This document shows, in pieces, positions 48,222 through 57,874 of a stretch of DNA of 64,000 nt; positions within the stretch are counted from its first letter, which is position 1; every line of letters starts with the position of its first letter. Origin of the DNA: Glaciecola sp. (GTDB taxonomy: Bacteria; Pseudomonadota; Gammaproteobacteria; Enterobacterales; Alteromonadaceae); NCBI GenBank assembly GCA_018623155.1, contig JAAZVZ010000010.1, positions 1 to 64,000 on the forward strand. Direction: 5' to 3'. The position numbers were made by a program, and so were the translations under genes. Under the pieces are notes generated by a model. That model saw only the letters and a list, made by a program, of their open reading frames with translations, searched no databases and was not told where the DNA came from.

Positions 48222-48726
48222 GGTACACCTCAGGTTTAGCAGGTCGACATAACAGCCAATTAAATCGAGGAATGCCATATTTTACCCAGTGCAAGCAGGC
48301 TTGGTGAGCAGCTTGGGAGTAGGCAATATCTTCGCGATAAATAGAGGCTACTAAGAGTTCGGCAACCGGATTAAATGGTGCATGATGTCGCCCCAAGGAA
48401 TGAAGCAAAAACTCAGTCCACTGTTGACCATTCAAAGGTTTTATATGCTCACCGTAGTACGCAATGGCAAGACGCTTTAATATCTGATTGGCACCCTGTA
48501 ACGAATCTTGCTGTAAAAAAATATTTGCCAACTCGCGTCGGGCGTGATTGCGCAATTGAATGTGTTGTCGGTAGCGGTACATGGCCACAATGAGATATAG
48601 GACAAAGCCGATTGTTAATAACACAATCAACGTTAATAACCACGAAGGAGGAAACCAAGCAATGGTCTCAGGGGGTAGGGTGTTATAGGGCGGTATGAAT
48701 ACTTCAGGTGTAAGGTTCTGCATCAA
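48214..48726 (-). CDS. DUF4381 domain protein of the Bat operon
   Basis: Protein of 170 residues with one N-terminal membrane helix (about 27-49, LLTLIVLLTIGFVLYLIVAMY) and a small cytosolic helical domain. DUF4381 proteins are regular members of MoxR-DUF58-Bat operons. Start overlaps the DUF58 stop by 4 nt and the end overlaps batA by 8 nt. No biochemical role is known. Confidence 0.85.
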   Translation of the reverse strand: MMQNLTPEVFIPPYNTLPPETIAWFPPSWLLTLIVLLTIGFVLYLIVAMYRYRQHIQLRNHARRELANIFLQQDSLQGANQILKRLAIAYYGEHIKPLNGQQWTEFLLHSLGRHHAPFNPVAELLVASIYREDIAYSQAAHQACLHWVKYGIPRFNWLLCRPAKPEVYHV

Positions 48727-49652
48727 ACCACCCCACGCAGTTCTGGTGAATGGTTAAGTTGGTGGACCAGCGTTTGAGAAGCATCGAGAGAAAAAACCGC
48801 CAGACCCAATTGCTGTAATATAAGGTTAACATCTTCGCTTGTGGCAGGATTTGAGTCTAAGCCAAATGTGCGTTCTGCAGTAGTATAACCATCCGTCACA
48901 GTGAGTTGTATCGGTTCTGCTAAAGTGGTTGATTCAAATGGATCCCGGATCACAAAGCAACGAACTTCACAGCGACGGCGCAATTGTTGTAGCAATCCTT
49001 TGGTCAATTTGTCGATGTGGTTGAAGTCACTGATGAGGTTAATTTGTGAACCTGGCTTTGCTAGGTAACTCAGCCGTTTAAGGCTATCGGCTAGAGCATC
49101 TCGATTAGGGTCGATTTGTAAAGGTTGTGCTTGTTGCAAAAGGCATGTTTGTTGTAACAAATGCAATAAGGTGGTGGTGCGATTTGCGGGCTTAATTTCA
49201 TGGTGTGCCAAACTATTGAATACCAAACCGCCGACGCGATCACCTCTATGCTTTGCTTGCCAAGCCAAAAATGCCATTAAATGGCCTGCTAACACGGATT
49301 TTAATTGTAAGGAAGAGCCAAATTGCATAGAAGCCGACACATCACACAGCAAAAACACTGGCCGTTCGCGTTCTTCACGGAAAACTTTGGTATGCGCTTT
49401 TCCAGTGCGTGCTGTGACACGCCAATCGATAGCACGTATGTCGTCCCCGGGCTGGTAATGACGAGCTTCATCAAATTCCATCCCGCGACCTTTGTGCTTG
49501 GATAAATATCCCCCAGACATTTGCCCAGTTTTAGGCGTGCGCAGGCCCGAAGTCAGAGATTGAGCAACAGATTGGTACGCCATGAGCAGTGGCATCTGTA
49601 GTGAAATGGCATCCTCGGCCTTTAGTTCAGATAGCGCTGCTGCGGTCTGCAT
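48723..49652 (-). CDS. DUF58 domain protein (VWA-like) of the MoxR operon
   Basis: Soluble protein of 309 residues. The DUF58 signature GRGMEFDEARHYQPGDDIRAIDWRVTARTGKAHTK begins near residue 55, and the VWA-like fold with LLCDVSASM (MIDAS) follows. It sits 2 nt downstream of moxR and overlaps DUF4381 by 4 nt. DUF58 proteins act with MoxR ATPases, probably as substrate adaptors; this is inferred from constant linkage. Confidence 0.9.
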   Translation of the reverse strand: MQTAAALSELKAEDAISLQMPLLMAYQSVAQSLTSGLRTPKTGQMSGGYLSKHKGRGMEFDEARHYQPGDDIRAIDWRVTARTGKAHTKVFREERERPVFLLCDVSASMQFGSSLQLKSVLAGHLMAFLAWQAKHRGDRVGGLVFNSLAHHEIKPANRTTTLLHLLQQTCLLQQAQPLQIDPNRDALADSLKRLSYLAKPGSQINLISDFNHIDKLTKGLLQQLRRRCEVRCFVIRDPFESTTLAEPIQLTVTDGYTTAERTFGLDSNPATSEDVNLILQQLGLAVFSLDASQTLVHQLNHSPELRGVV

Positions 49653-49654
49653 CG

Positions 49655-50611
49655 TTAGGGCACCGCGACATTTGCCAAAATATTGTCCAACACGCCATTG
49701 ACTGACACGCCATTAGCCTGAGCTTCATAGGTCAACGGAAGACGATGTCGCATCACATTGTGAAAGACTGATTGCACATTATCGGGAGCCACAAAATCTC
49801 GGCCTTGCAAATATGCATGTGCTCTAGCACAGCGTTCAAGAGCAATGGTTGCACGGGGTGAAACGCCCATGGCAATGTAATTTTTGAGTTGCTTGTGGTA
49901 TTGCTCAGGGTGACGAGTGGCCATAACAAGTTGCACGATATATTCTTCGATCTGTGGCTGGACATGTAAGCCCAATACATCTTGACGAGCTTGCATGATG
50001 GTTGTTTGAGAAAGCGCCATGGGTTTTGCTTGGCCTTGATGTAAATCTTCTCGGCGTGTGAGGCGAAGGATCTCTAACTCAGTCTGTGCATCGGGATAGT
50101 CGATTTCAATATGCATCAAGAAACGATCTAGCTGTGCTTCAGGCAGTGGATATGTCCCTTCTTGTTCTAAAGGGTTTTGGGTCGCCATCACCAAAAAAAG
50201 CTCAGATAAATCATACGTCTTGTTACCGACGGTTATCTGTCTTTCCGCCATGGCTTCGAGCAGAGCGGATTGAACTTTAGCGGGAGCACGGTTAATTTCA
50301 TCGGCCAGTACTAAGTTGTGGAATAACGGACCAGATTGAAAGACAAACTCGCCTGTTTCTGGACGAAAAATATCCGTACCCGTTAAATCGGCTGGCAAGA
50401 GGTCTGGCGTAAACTGTACACGATGAAAATCGCCTTCAATGCCATCTGCAAGTGCATTAATTGCACGTGTTTTGGCGAGACCTGGTGGTCCTTCTACCAA
50501 TAAATGGCCATCCGCTAGTAACGCAATAAGCATGTTTTGCGTCAGACTCGTTTGACCGACAACTTGTTGATTGAGGTAAGCTTGTAATGGCTCAAAGTCA
50601 TTATAGGCCAT
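49655..50611 (-). CDS. MoxR-family AAA+ ATPase
   Basis: First gene of the Bat operon, 318 residues from ATG 50611, which has an AAAGGAA ribosome-binding site 9-10 nt upstream; the GTG at 50647 has none. Walker A is in LLVEGPPGLAKTRAINAL, Walker B in NLVLADEINRAPAKVQSALLEAM, and sensor I in LVMATQNPLEQEGTYPLPEAQLDRF. MoxR ATPases work with VWA proteins as chaperone-like machines. Confidence 0.93.
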   Translation of the reverse strand: MAYNDFEPLQAYLNQQVVGQTSLTQNMLIALLADGHLLVEGPPGLAKTRAINALADGIEGDFHRVQFTPDLLPADLTGTDIFRPETGEFVFQSGPLFHNLVLADEINRAPAKVQSALLEAMAERQITVGNKTYDLSELFLVMATQNPLEQEGTYPLPEAQLDRFLMHIEIDYPDAQTELEILRLTRREDLHQGQAKPMALSQTTIMQARQDVLGLHVQPQIEEYIVQLVMATRHPEQYHKQLKNYIAMGVSPRATIALERCARAHAYLQGRDFVAPDNVQSVFHNVMRHRLPLTYEAQANGVSVNGVLDNILANVAVP

Positions 50612-50778
50612 AGGTGCGTGTTCCTTTTGTTGTTCTACTGTCACCAACGTTATTGTTATTTATAAGGTTTCTTTAGATAAAATCAAAGGGTTATTGCCGA
50701 TAAATTGTTGCAAAACGTGTTATTTCTAAAATAAAACTGGCAAATCTACATCAGTTTTGTAGAATACGACAACGCACC

Positions 50779-50795
50779 TAGAGGTCTGACCACTT
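50779..50795 (+). promoter_or_regulatory. FadR-type operator upstream of fadIJ
   Basis: The core GGTCTGACC (50783-50791) matches the FadR palindrome GGTCNGACC exactly, with T/A-rich flanks. It lies about 55 bp before the fadI ATG, a normal place for repression of a beta-oxidation operon. Confidence 0.75.
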
Positions 50796-50846
50796 AAGTT
50801 TCCGATCATCGACAGGTAAATAAAAAACCAATGCACAGGATATAAT

Positions 50847-52157
50847 ATGAGCACATTGCAAACGAATACAACGCAGAAAGGTGAGCGCGTTGCCATCGTA
50901 GCCGGCTTGCGTACCCCTTTTGTAAAAATGGCGACCGATTTTCACGGCGTGCCGGCAGTTGACCTTGGCAAAATGGTGGTTAATGAATTATTGACCCGCA
51001 ATGAAATCAATCCACAAGAAATTCAGCAATTAGTCTATGGGCAGGTTGTACAGATGCCTGCAGCACCTAATATTGCGCGTGAGATTGTCCTGGGCACAGG
51101 GATGCACACACACACTGATGCTTACTCAGTATCCCGCGCATGTGCCACGAGCTTTCAATCGACGGTCAATGTAGCTGAGTCCATTTTACTTGGAAATATC
51201 GATATTGGTGTTGCCGGTGGTGCGGATTCCACGTCGGTATCGCCGATTGGAGTGAGTAAAAAGCTAGGTCGAGCTTTAGTTGATTTGCAAAAAGCGAAAA
51301 CGCTCGGGCAACGTTGGCAGATTATTAAACGCTTAGGGCTAAAAGACTTGTTGCCAGTGCCACCTGCCGTAGCGGAGTATTCAACTGGGTTAAGTATGGG
51401 CGATACTGCAGAGCAGATGGCCAAGACTCATGGCATTACGCGTGCTGAACAAGATGCGTTGGCGCATCGCTCACATACTTTGGCGGCGCAAAACTGGAAA
51501 GCGGGGCACATGTCTCAAGAGGTCATGACAGCGTATCCAGAACCGTATAAAAAAGCCGTAAGCCAAGACAATACGGTGCGAATGGAATCAGTATTAGACT
51601 CATATGCAAAATTACGTCCGACGTTTGATAGACGATATGGCTCGGTCACAGCAGGTAATGCAACTCCGCTTACTGATGGGGCCTCGGCTATTTTGATGAT
51701 GAATGAAAGCAAAGCCAAAGCCCTTGGGTATCAACCGTTGGGATACATCAAAAGCTATGCTTTTGCGGCCATTGATGTATGGACAGATATGTTGATGGGA
51801 CCATCTTATGCGACGCCTCTAGCGCTTGAAAGAGCGGGTATGGAGCTATCGGATCTGACCCTTATAGAGATCCATGAGGCATTTGCTGCCGTCGCATTAG
51901 CTAATATGAAGATGTTTGAATCCGATAAATTCGCTCAAGAAAAGCTCGGTAGAGATAAAGCCATTGGCACCATAGATATGGATAAGGTTAATGTGCAAGG
52001 CAGTTCTATCGCATATGGTCATCCGTTTGCGGCGACGGGGACGCGGATGCTGACACAAATGCTCAATGAGTTGCAACGACGTGGTGGAGGGACCGGTTTG
52101 TTGACCGCTTGCGCTGCAGGCGGCTTAGGTGCAGCAATGATAGTGGAGACAGAATAA
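50847..52157 (+). CDS. fadI: 3-ketoacyl-CoA thiolase FadI
   Basis: Thiolase subunit of the FadIJ beta-oxidation complex. It has 436 residues, as in E. coli FadI. The nucleophilic Cys99 is in [21 protein letters not shown] supplies the active-site His, and the C-terminal [18 protein letters not shown] contains the second catalytic Cys. The final codons overlap fadJ by one base (TAATG). A FadR-type palindrome upstream suggests repression when acyl-CoAs are absent. Confidence 0.96.
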   Translation: MSTLQTNTTQKGERVAIVAGLRTPFVKMATDFHGVPAVDLGKMVVNELLTRNEINPQEIQQLVYGQVVQMPAAPNIAREIVLGTGMHTHTDAYSVSRACATSFQSTVNVAESILLGNIDIGVAGGADSTSVSPIGVSKKLGRALVDLQKAKTLGQRWQIIKRLGLKDLLPVPPAVAEYSTGLSMGDTAEQMAKTHGITRAEQDALAHRSHTLAAQNWKAGHMSQEVMTAYPEPYKKAVSQDNTVRMESVLDSYAKLRPTFDRRYGSVTAGNATPLTDGASAILMMNESKAKALGYQPLGYIKSYAFAAIDVWTDMLMGPSYATPLALERAGMELSDLTLIEIHEAFAAVALANMKMFESDKFAQEKLGRDKAIGTIDMDKVNVQGSSIAYGHPFAATGTRMLTQMLNELQRRGGGTGLLTACAAGGLGAAMIVETE

Positions 52158-54274
52158 TGAATCAGGCTTTTACCATTCAAAAAAATGAAAACGGCGTTGC
52201 CATCGTCAATATTGACGTACCAAATGAAACGATGAACGTTTTAAAAGCTGAGTTTTCTGAACAGATCACCCAAGTCCTTGATGAACTTGAACAAGACGCT
52301 GCAGTACATGGTGTAGTCGTCATCAGTGCCAAAGATAATTCGTTTGTTGCGGGTGCCGATGTCATTATGTTAGAGGCGTGTCAAACCGCTCAGGAAGCGA
52401 CCTCTATCGCGCGGGGTGGGCAGGATATTTTTGACCGTATCGAACAGTTTGCTAAACCTGTAGTGGCAGCTATTCATGGTCCGGCATTAGGCGGAGGATT
52501 AGAGTTAGCTTTAGCCTGTCATATACGGATTTGCTCAGATGACAGCAAAACGGTAATGGGCTTACCAGAAGTCCAACTAGGCTTATTACCTGGCAGTGGT
52601 GGTACTCAACGTTTACCTGCGTTGATCAGCATCCAAAAAGCATTAACGATGATGCTAACAGGCAGTCAACAACGTCCTAAGCAAGCTCTTAAAGCCGGTA
52701 TTGTCGATCATGTCGTCCCGCGAAGTATTCTGTTAGAAAAAGCGCAAGCACTCGCTCTAGCTGGTAAGCCAAAACGCCGTAAGCCGAAGCTGGCGTTCGT
52801 CCAAAAGATGTTAGAAAGAACACCATTAGGTCGCCATCTGATGTTCAGTCAAGCGCGTAAGCAAACCCTCAAGAAGACTCAAGGTAACTACCCTGCGCCT
52901 TTGGCAATCATAGATTGTATTGAAACAGGTTTACGCAAGGGGCGTCGCAAAGGGTTGGAGATAGAGTCTCAGCGGTTCGGTGAACTCGTGATGAGCAATG
53001 AATCCAAAGCGTTGCGCAGCTTGTTTTTTGCGACCACCGAGATGAAGAAGGAAACCGGTGTAGAAGGGGCTGAACCGGCGAAAGTAAACAAGATTGGCGT
53101 GTTAGGTGGAGGCTTGATGGGTGGGGGGATTGCCTACGTGAGTGCCACCAAAGCAAAGCTTCCGGTTCGTCTTAAAGACATTGCATCAGAGGGTATTAAG
53201 AATGCCCTCAATATGGGGTATCAACTGCTGAATAAGCGAGTGAAACGCAAGATTATGCGTCATACCGAGATGCAAGCTCAGATGTCACGTATCACCGGTA
53301 CGACCGATTATTCTGGTTTTAAAGATGTTGATTTTGTGATTGAAGCGGTATTTGAAAATTTATCACTGAAGCAACAGATGGTTTCTGATACCGAAGCGCA
53401 CTGTTCGGAACAGACTATTTTCGCCTCGAATACATCATCGATTCCGATTGCGGATATTGCAGCAAATGCCAAACGACCTGATAAAGTCATTGGTTTGCAT
53501 TATTTTTCACCCGTTGACAAGATGCCACTGGCTGAAATTATTCCCCATGCAGGCACATCACCTGAAACCATCGCTACAACCGTTGCAGTGGCTAAAGCAC
53601 AAGGTAAAACACCCATCGTTGTGAAGGATGGAGCGGGATTTTATGTCAATCGAATTCTCGCACCTTACATGATTGAAGCCGCGCAAATGATACTCAATGG
53701 TGAGCCTATTGATAAAATCGATCGCACTTTAGTCAAGTTTGGTTTTCCAGTGGGGCCAGTGAAGTTATTAGATGAAGTGGGTATTGATGTCGGAACCAAA
53801 ATTATCCCGTTTTTACACGCGCAATTTGGCGATCGTTTCATCTCTCCAGATGCATTCTCCAAAGTATTAGATGATGATCGAAAAGGTAAGAAGAACAGTC
53901 GAGGTTTCTATGACTACTCTGCACAGAGCAAAGGTAAAAACGTTGATAATGACATTTATTCACTGCTTGATATAACACCTGAACCACGTTTAGAAAGTGA
54001 CGAAATTATTCAGCGCAGCGTATACTTACTCCTCAATGAAGCGGCAATGTGTTTGGATGAAGGGGTGATTCAATCCCCGCGTGACGGAGACATCGGTGCG
54101 ATCTTTGGCATAGGCTTTCCGCCATTTACCGGAGGCCCATTTAGGTATATGGACAGTATTGGTATTAAAACACTCGTTGAACGTTTAGAAGCGTTTGCTC
54201 GAGTGCATGGTGACAAATTTACGCCGGCGCCGATTTTGCAAAAGATGGCGACTGAAAATACCAAATTTTATTAA
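52157..54274 (+). CDS. fadJ: Multifunctional fatty acid oxidation protein FadJ
   Basis: Enoyl-CoA hydratase/3-hydroxyacyl-CoA dehydrogenase of 705 residues (E. coli FadJ 714). The start is ATG 52157; the frame runs 16 codons further into fadI without family similarity. The N-terminal crotonase domain has FVAGADVIML, HGPALGGGLELALAC and GLPEVQLGLLPGSGGTQRL with the two catalytic Glu. The NAD-binding motif GVLGGGLMGGGIAYVSA begins the dehydrogenase domain, followed by the ExxxEN segment and GLHYFSPVDKMPL with the catalytic His. Pairs with FadI. Confidence 0.96.
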   Translation: MNQAFTIQKNENGVAIVNIDVPNETMNVLKAEFSEQITQVLDELEQDAAVHGVVVISAKDNSFVAGADVIMLEACQTAQEATSIARGGQDIFDRIEQFAKPVVAAIHGPALGGGLELALACHIRICSDDSKTVMGLPEVQLGLLPGSGGTQRLPALISIQKALTMMLTGSQQRPKQALKAGIVDHVVPRSILLEKAQALALAGKPKRRKPKLAFVQKMLERTPLGRHLMFSQARKQTLKKTQGNYPAPLAIIDCIETGLRKGRRKGLEIESQRFGELVMSNESKALRSLFFATTEMKKETGVEGAEPAKVNKIGVLGGGLMGGGIAYVSATKAKLPVRLKDIASEGIKNALNMGYQLLNKRVKRKIMRHTEMQAQMSRITGTTDYSGFKDVDFVIEAVFENLSLKQQMVSDTEAHCSEQTIFASNTSSIPIADIAANAKRPDKVIGLHYFSPVDKMPLAEIIPHAGTSPETIATTVAVAKAQGKTPIVVKDGAGFYVNRILAPYMIEAAQMILNGEPIDKIDRTLVKFGFPVGPVKLLDEVGIDVGTKIIPFLHAQFGDRFISPDAFSKVLDDDRKGKKNSRGFYDYSAQSKGKNVDNDIYSLLDITPEPRLESDEIIQRSVYLLLNEAAMCLDEGVIQSPRDGDIGAIFGIGFPPFTGGPFRYMDSIGIKTLVERLEAFARVHGDKFTPAPILQKMATENTKFY

Positions 54275-54292
54275 TAAAAGGTTAATAGAGTG

Positions 54293-54342
54293 TAATATTT
54301 AAGGGCTTTTTTAGAATAACTTTGTTAAAGCCCTTAATATTA
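54293..54342 (+). terminator. Imperfect long inverted repeat after fadIJ, candidate terminator
   Basis: TTAAGGGCTTT (54299-54309) pairs with AAAGCCCTTAA (54327-54337), and the stem extends outward with TAATAT/ATATTA apart from one bulged base. The loop is T-rich and the tail after the stem is not a U-run, so intrinsic termination is uncertain although the position, 25 nt after the fadJ stop, fits. Confidence 0.5.
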
Positions 54343-54431
54343 ATGATTAATTCCTTAAAAACATCTCATTTTCGCTTTTTCTTTATTTTTTTATTGTCTA
54401 TAATTAGGCGGTATATATATAAGGAGTGCGC

Positions 54432-54629
54432 ATGCTTTATTTAATATTGTTATTTTTGATGTGTTCGTTGTATTTTTATGTCGAATCTTTCAAAAGTGCG
54501 CTTTCTGCCCGTCGCTGGGGAGTGGTTGGGATCCTCTTAGGCCCAATGGCTATCCCTATGTTCATGATGGCTCAACATGTTGCAATGCGCAAAGCATCGG
54601 GTTTCAATAATCTGATTTTAAAAGCGTAA
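54432..54629 (+). CDS. Small membrane protein of unknown function
   Basis: A 65-residue product from ATG 54432, with a perfect AAGGAG Shine-Dalgarno (54421-54426) 5 nt upstream, which argues that it is translated. Two hydrophobic segments (about 1-17 and 31-48) are joined by a basic loop (SARRWG). No family is recognised. The adjacent M16 gene converges on it with 13 bp between. I cannot assign a function. Confidence 0.65.
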   Translation: MLYLILLFLMCSLYFYVESFKSALSARRWGVVGILLGPMAIPMFMMAQHVAMRKASGFNNLILKA

Positions 54630-54642
54630 TTCTATTATACCG

Positions 54643-57186
54643 TTATTCATTAACGATCACCCATAAATGTCGAGAGGTAAACGCTAGCTTCTCGGCTAAC
54701 GTTGGATATTCGTTCATCTTGGCGAGTGCATGACAACGTTCGATCATCTTGTGGTTGAATTCCAGGCCTTCAGGCTTACCCAACATCATCCAATAGTAGT
54801 TAGCTTGAATAGAAAATTCGTTTTGGGGCACCGCCAAACTGCCTTTTAAGTGTGGAAGGACGCTTTTAATCGTCTGCATATCAAGTCGTTGGTTACATTC
54901 CTGCACGAACCTCTTAAATAGTGCCTTTACTCTTGAAGTGTCATCATTATGTGTGGCGGAGAACAATATTCCTGGGCAGCTTCTGTGCGTGAGATAGGAG
55001 ACATTACATTCATAACTGAGCTGGTGTTTTTGACGGATAAATTGAAAAAAAGCATTTTGCAGCAACATCGCTAGTAGCATCCAATCAACATGTTCATTGA
55101 TATCTGAAGTCGTCGAATAAAAAAGGACCCCACAAAACGATTGCTTTACATTGTGTTTTAGTGGGTGGTAGCTTAACGTCAGATGTTGTTTATGGGTGTA
55201 TATTCTCTTCACTTCTGTTGGTTTTATTCTTTCACTCGTTACTAGGTTCTGTGACAATTTGTCTAATAACTCATTATCGTAACTTCCAAATACCATTATT
55301 TCTGGTTCTGCAAGTGCCAAAAAATCTGTCAGCAATGCTTGCGCTTGTTCTGGTGTAAGAAGCGATAATATAGACTGTTTATCTTTATAAGAAAGTTGTG
55401 GTGAAAACTCATGTGCAATGGCATTCATTGCAAAGGATTCAATATTTTGAATTTCTGAGGTATTTAAGCTTTGCAATACGGTCTCTTTCAATCGTTGCCA
55501 TTGAGTGGTTGAGAGTTGTTTAAAAATATTAGTTTGGTTAAGTGTGTCAAGTAACGGTTCAATCAACCTGTGAGCGATATAAAGTGGCGCGCGAAAGTGT
55601 AATGTCATTCCTTGCTGCTGAGCGTACATTCGTACCTGACAGCCTAGAGCTTGAGCGTAAAATTGAATGTTCTGGGGCATCTCAGAGATACATGCGATTC
55701 CCAGTTTTATCGAAAGTTGACTTGGTAAGGGTAAATCACTTTGATTGAATCCAATGTAGCATTCAGTTAATTGTGCAGGATGCGCTGAGTAGATGGCTAC
55801 CAATGACTCTGAATAATTGATATTTCTCTTGAGTAATGGAGTCATATCCACCGGCTTAGTCGCCGATTGATTGAGCAATGGATTGAGAAAATAAAATGTT
55901 AAAGCTTCACCTTGGCAAAGTGGCTCATTTAAGACCTTTTGTATATTTAAAGGCTCAACTTGATATCGAGTTTTGTAATAAGGTGTGACACAGATTGGCT
56001 GTTGCATGAACCCACATTCTTCCGCTGCGCATATAAACAATACGCGAGAGCTAGAAGGAATACATTGCTCGATAATACTTTGTACAGCATCAATCAGTTG
56101 GGCGTCAATTTCATGTGCATGTTCAGTCAGCTCATTCATCCCAGAAAAAATATTCCGCGTTTTATGAACTTGATCCCAATACATCTCAGGTGCCTCAAAT
56201 AGTGATATCTTTTTAAATAACTCAAATATCACTGCGATAATCTGCATGCGCTGTAGTATGCCTTTTTCACTGAGCGATAAATGCAAATTAAGACCAGCAC
56301 CAGACGGTACAGATTGGTTTTTTTCTAAGTGAAAGCGGGTAATAAATCCCTGTTGATGTAATTGGCTAAGACAAAAATTTGGCGGAGAATAATTGAATAT
56401 CCAGAGTAACAGATCAAGTGCATCGGAATGTTGAGTTTCAATGACAAAATGAAAGATCAATTTTGGTACTGGTGTCGGCAGATCGACGTGTATCAAGTGA
56501 CCGCACTCATTCTCAGTATAGGGTAAGGGCAGTTCGGGGTTTGTCTTTTCTATCGGATTGGTTACTATACCCAAGCGCAAAAAAGACGCATCAATTTGCT
56601 GAGAAATTCTGGTGTTGAGCCCTTGCAAGTCATGAGTGACATAACAGGTAAATTGCAGTAATTTAATTGCTCGGTTTATCCATTCTTCAATATAATGAAT
56701 CAGCTTCTCTTGACTGATCTGTACAAAGGTTTCTGCATTGCCGGTACTAAATTTGGCATAAGGATGGTTCGGGTTACAGGTTGTTTTATCAACCTCTTGC
56801 AAACGTCTTATAGGGTCATTGCTTCCATGGCTAAATTCCTGAGCTATTATATTTATTTCGTGTGCAACAACTTGTTCTTCTACCTGAAAGTTTGCCAAGT
56901 AGTGAATAAATTCATCAATTACTTCAGGAATATCACACCCTTCACAATGCACTTCAATACGGACTTCAGAGGGCCCCGTTTGTGCTAATGGAGGGTTTCC
57001 ATATTGGCCAAATTGTTCATTCAATCCACCTTGCAGAGAATGACCATGCATCAACACATGTTCACACAGATGAGCAAGACCAGGACAATCATCCGGATCA
57101 TTAAAATAACCAGACATGATACTGATGGCCACACCGCTATTCTGAGCATGTTCTATATATAAATCTCGGTGTGTAAATGTATTCAC
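54643..57186 (-). CDS. M16 (insulinase) family zinc peptidase
   Basis: Large single-chain M16 peptidase of about 847 residues. The inverted zinc motif HLCEH lies near the N-terminus (residues 39-43 from the GTG start at 57186), and the third ligand Glu is in VVAHEINIIAQEF about 70-80 residues on. Three further M16-like domains follow with weak similarity, as in pitrilysin (PtrA, 962 residues). There is no evident signal peptide, unlike PtrA, so it is probably cytosolic. GTG at 57186 has AAGGG 11 nt upstream; the frame also runs to a TTG at 57216. Divergent from sixA. Confidence 0.88.
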   Translation of the reverse strand: MNTFTHRDLYIEHAQNSGVAISIMSGYFNDPDDCPGLAHLCEHVLMHGHSLQGGLNEQFGQYGNPPLAQTGPSEVRIEVHCEGCDIPEVIDEFIHYLANFQVEEQVVAHEINIIAQEFSHGSNDPIRRLQEVDKTTCNPNHPYAKFSTGNAETFVQISQEKLIHYIEEWINRAIKLLQFTCYVTHDLQGLNTRISQQIDASFLRLGIVTNPIEKTNPELPLPYTENECGHLIHVDLPTPVPKLIFHFVIETQHSDALDLLLWIFNYSPPNFCLSQLHQQGFITRFHLEKNQSVPSGAGLNLHLSLSEKGILQRMQIIAVIFELFKKISLFEAPEMYWDQVHKTRNIFSGMNELTEHAHEIDAQLIDAVQSIIEQCIPSSSRVLFICAAEECGFMQQPICVTPYYKTRYQVEPLNIQKVLNEPLCQGEALTFYFLNPLLNQSATKPVDMTPLLKRNINYSESLVAIYSAHPAQLTECYIGFNQSDLPLPSQLSIKLGIACISEMPQNIQFYAQALGCQVRMYAQQQGMTLHFRAPLYIAHRLIEPLLDTLNQTNIFKQLSTTQWQRLKETVLQSLNTSEIQNIESFAMNAIAHEFSPQLSYKDKQSILSLLTPEQAQALLTDFLALAEPEIMVFGSYDNELLDKLSQNLVTSERIKPTEVKRIYTHKQHLTLSYHPLKHNVKQSFCGVLFYSTTSDINEHVDWMLLAMLLQNAFFQFIRQKHQLSYECNVSYLTHRSCPGILFSATHNDDTSRVKALFKRFVQECNQRLDMQTIKSVLPHLKGSLAVPQNEFSIQANYYWMMLGKPEGLEFNHKMIERCHALAKMNEYPTLAEKLAFTSRHLWVIVNE

Positions 57187-57277
57187 AATTGTAAATACCC
57201 TTAATGTGAGTGGCAACGATATCTAGTAACACTGAACAATCTATCTGATACAGAAGTATATAAATATAAAGTCTCAG

Positions 57278-57306
57278 TGTTCTACTAGGTGTCACACTGG
57301 TATAAT
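57278..57306 (+). promoter_or_regulatory. Probable sixA promoter
   Basis: A perfect -10 TATAAT at 57301-57306 lies 30 nt before the sixA ATG. The -35 region (57278-57283, TGTTCT) is poor at 17-bp spacing, so the promoter may need an activator. Confidence 0.5.
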
Positions 57307-57335
57307 GAGTTTGGTTGATATTAATAGGTTTGTCC

Positions 57336-57818
57336 ATGAAAATTTTTGTGATGCGACATGGCGATGCGCATCTCTCTGCAGGCTCGGATATGCAGCGTCC
57401 ATTGTCACCTATCGGGGAAAGCGAAGCCGCACATGCAACTGACTGGTTGTGTGAGCATTACTTTGCTGAGGAACAAAACATTGATTACGCAATGGTCTCA
57501 CCATATTTGCGGACGAAACAAACCTTTGCCAAGGTCACTGAGAAATTCAATGTCACTCGAACTGAATATACGCGTGATATTATTCCATCCGCTTCAGCTT
57601 CAGTTGCACAGGATTATCTGGATACGGTATTAGCTGCACACCCAGAAATAGAAAATGTGTTATTGGTCACACATATGCCGTTTGTGAGTTATTTTGTTGA
57701 GGCTTTGACCAAATCAACACCTCCGCTATTTGCTACTGCCTCTATTGCAGTGATTGACTACCAAAAGTCCAATAGTCATGGACACATTTTGGAACACAAA
57801 CAAGCATATTTCTCTTAA
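57336..57818 (+). CDS. sixA: Phosphohistidine phosphatase SixA
   Basis: Histidine-phosphatase-superfamily enzyme of 160 residues that in E. coli removes phosphate from histidine residues (ArcB Hpt domain, and the nitrogen PTS protein NPr). The start is ATG 57336; the frame extends 7 codons further upstream. The catalytic RHG motif with His8 is in FVMRHGDAH, and the second His is in VLLVTHMPFVSYFVEAL, near-identical to E. coli VISHLPLVGYLV. Divergent from the M16 gene. Confidence 0.93.
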   Translation: MKIFVMRHGDAHLSAGSDMQRPLSPIGESEAAHATDWLCEHYFAEEQNIDYAMVSPYLRTKQTFAKVTEKFNVTRTEYTRDIIPSASASVAQDYLDTVLAAHPEIENVLLVTHMPFVSYFVEALTKSTPPLFATASIAVIDYQKSNSHGHILEHKQAYFS

Positions 57819-57874
57819 GATTATTGCCATAGTTCCGATAAATTTATATACACCATATATTGAGACTGCCACGG

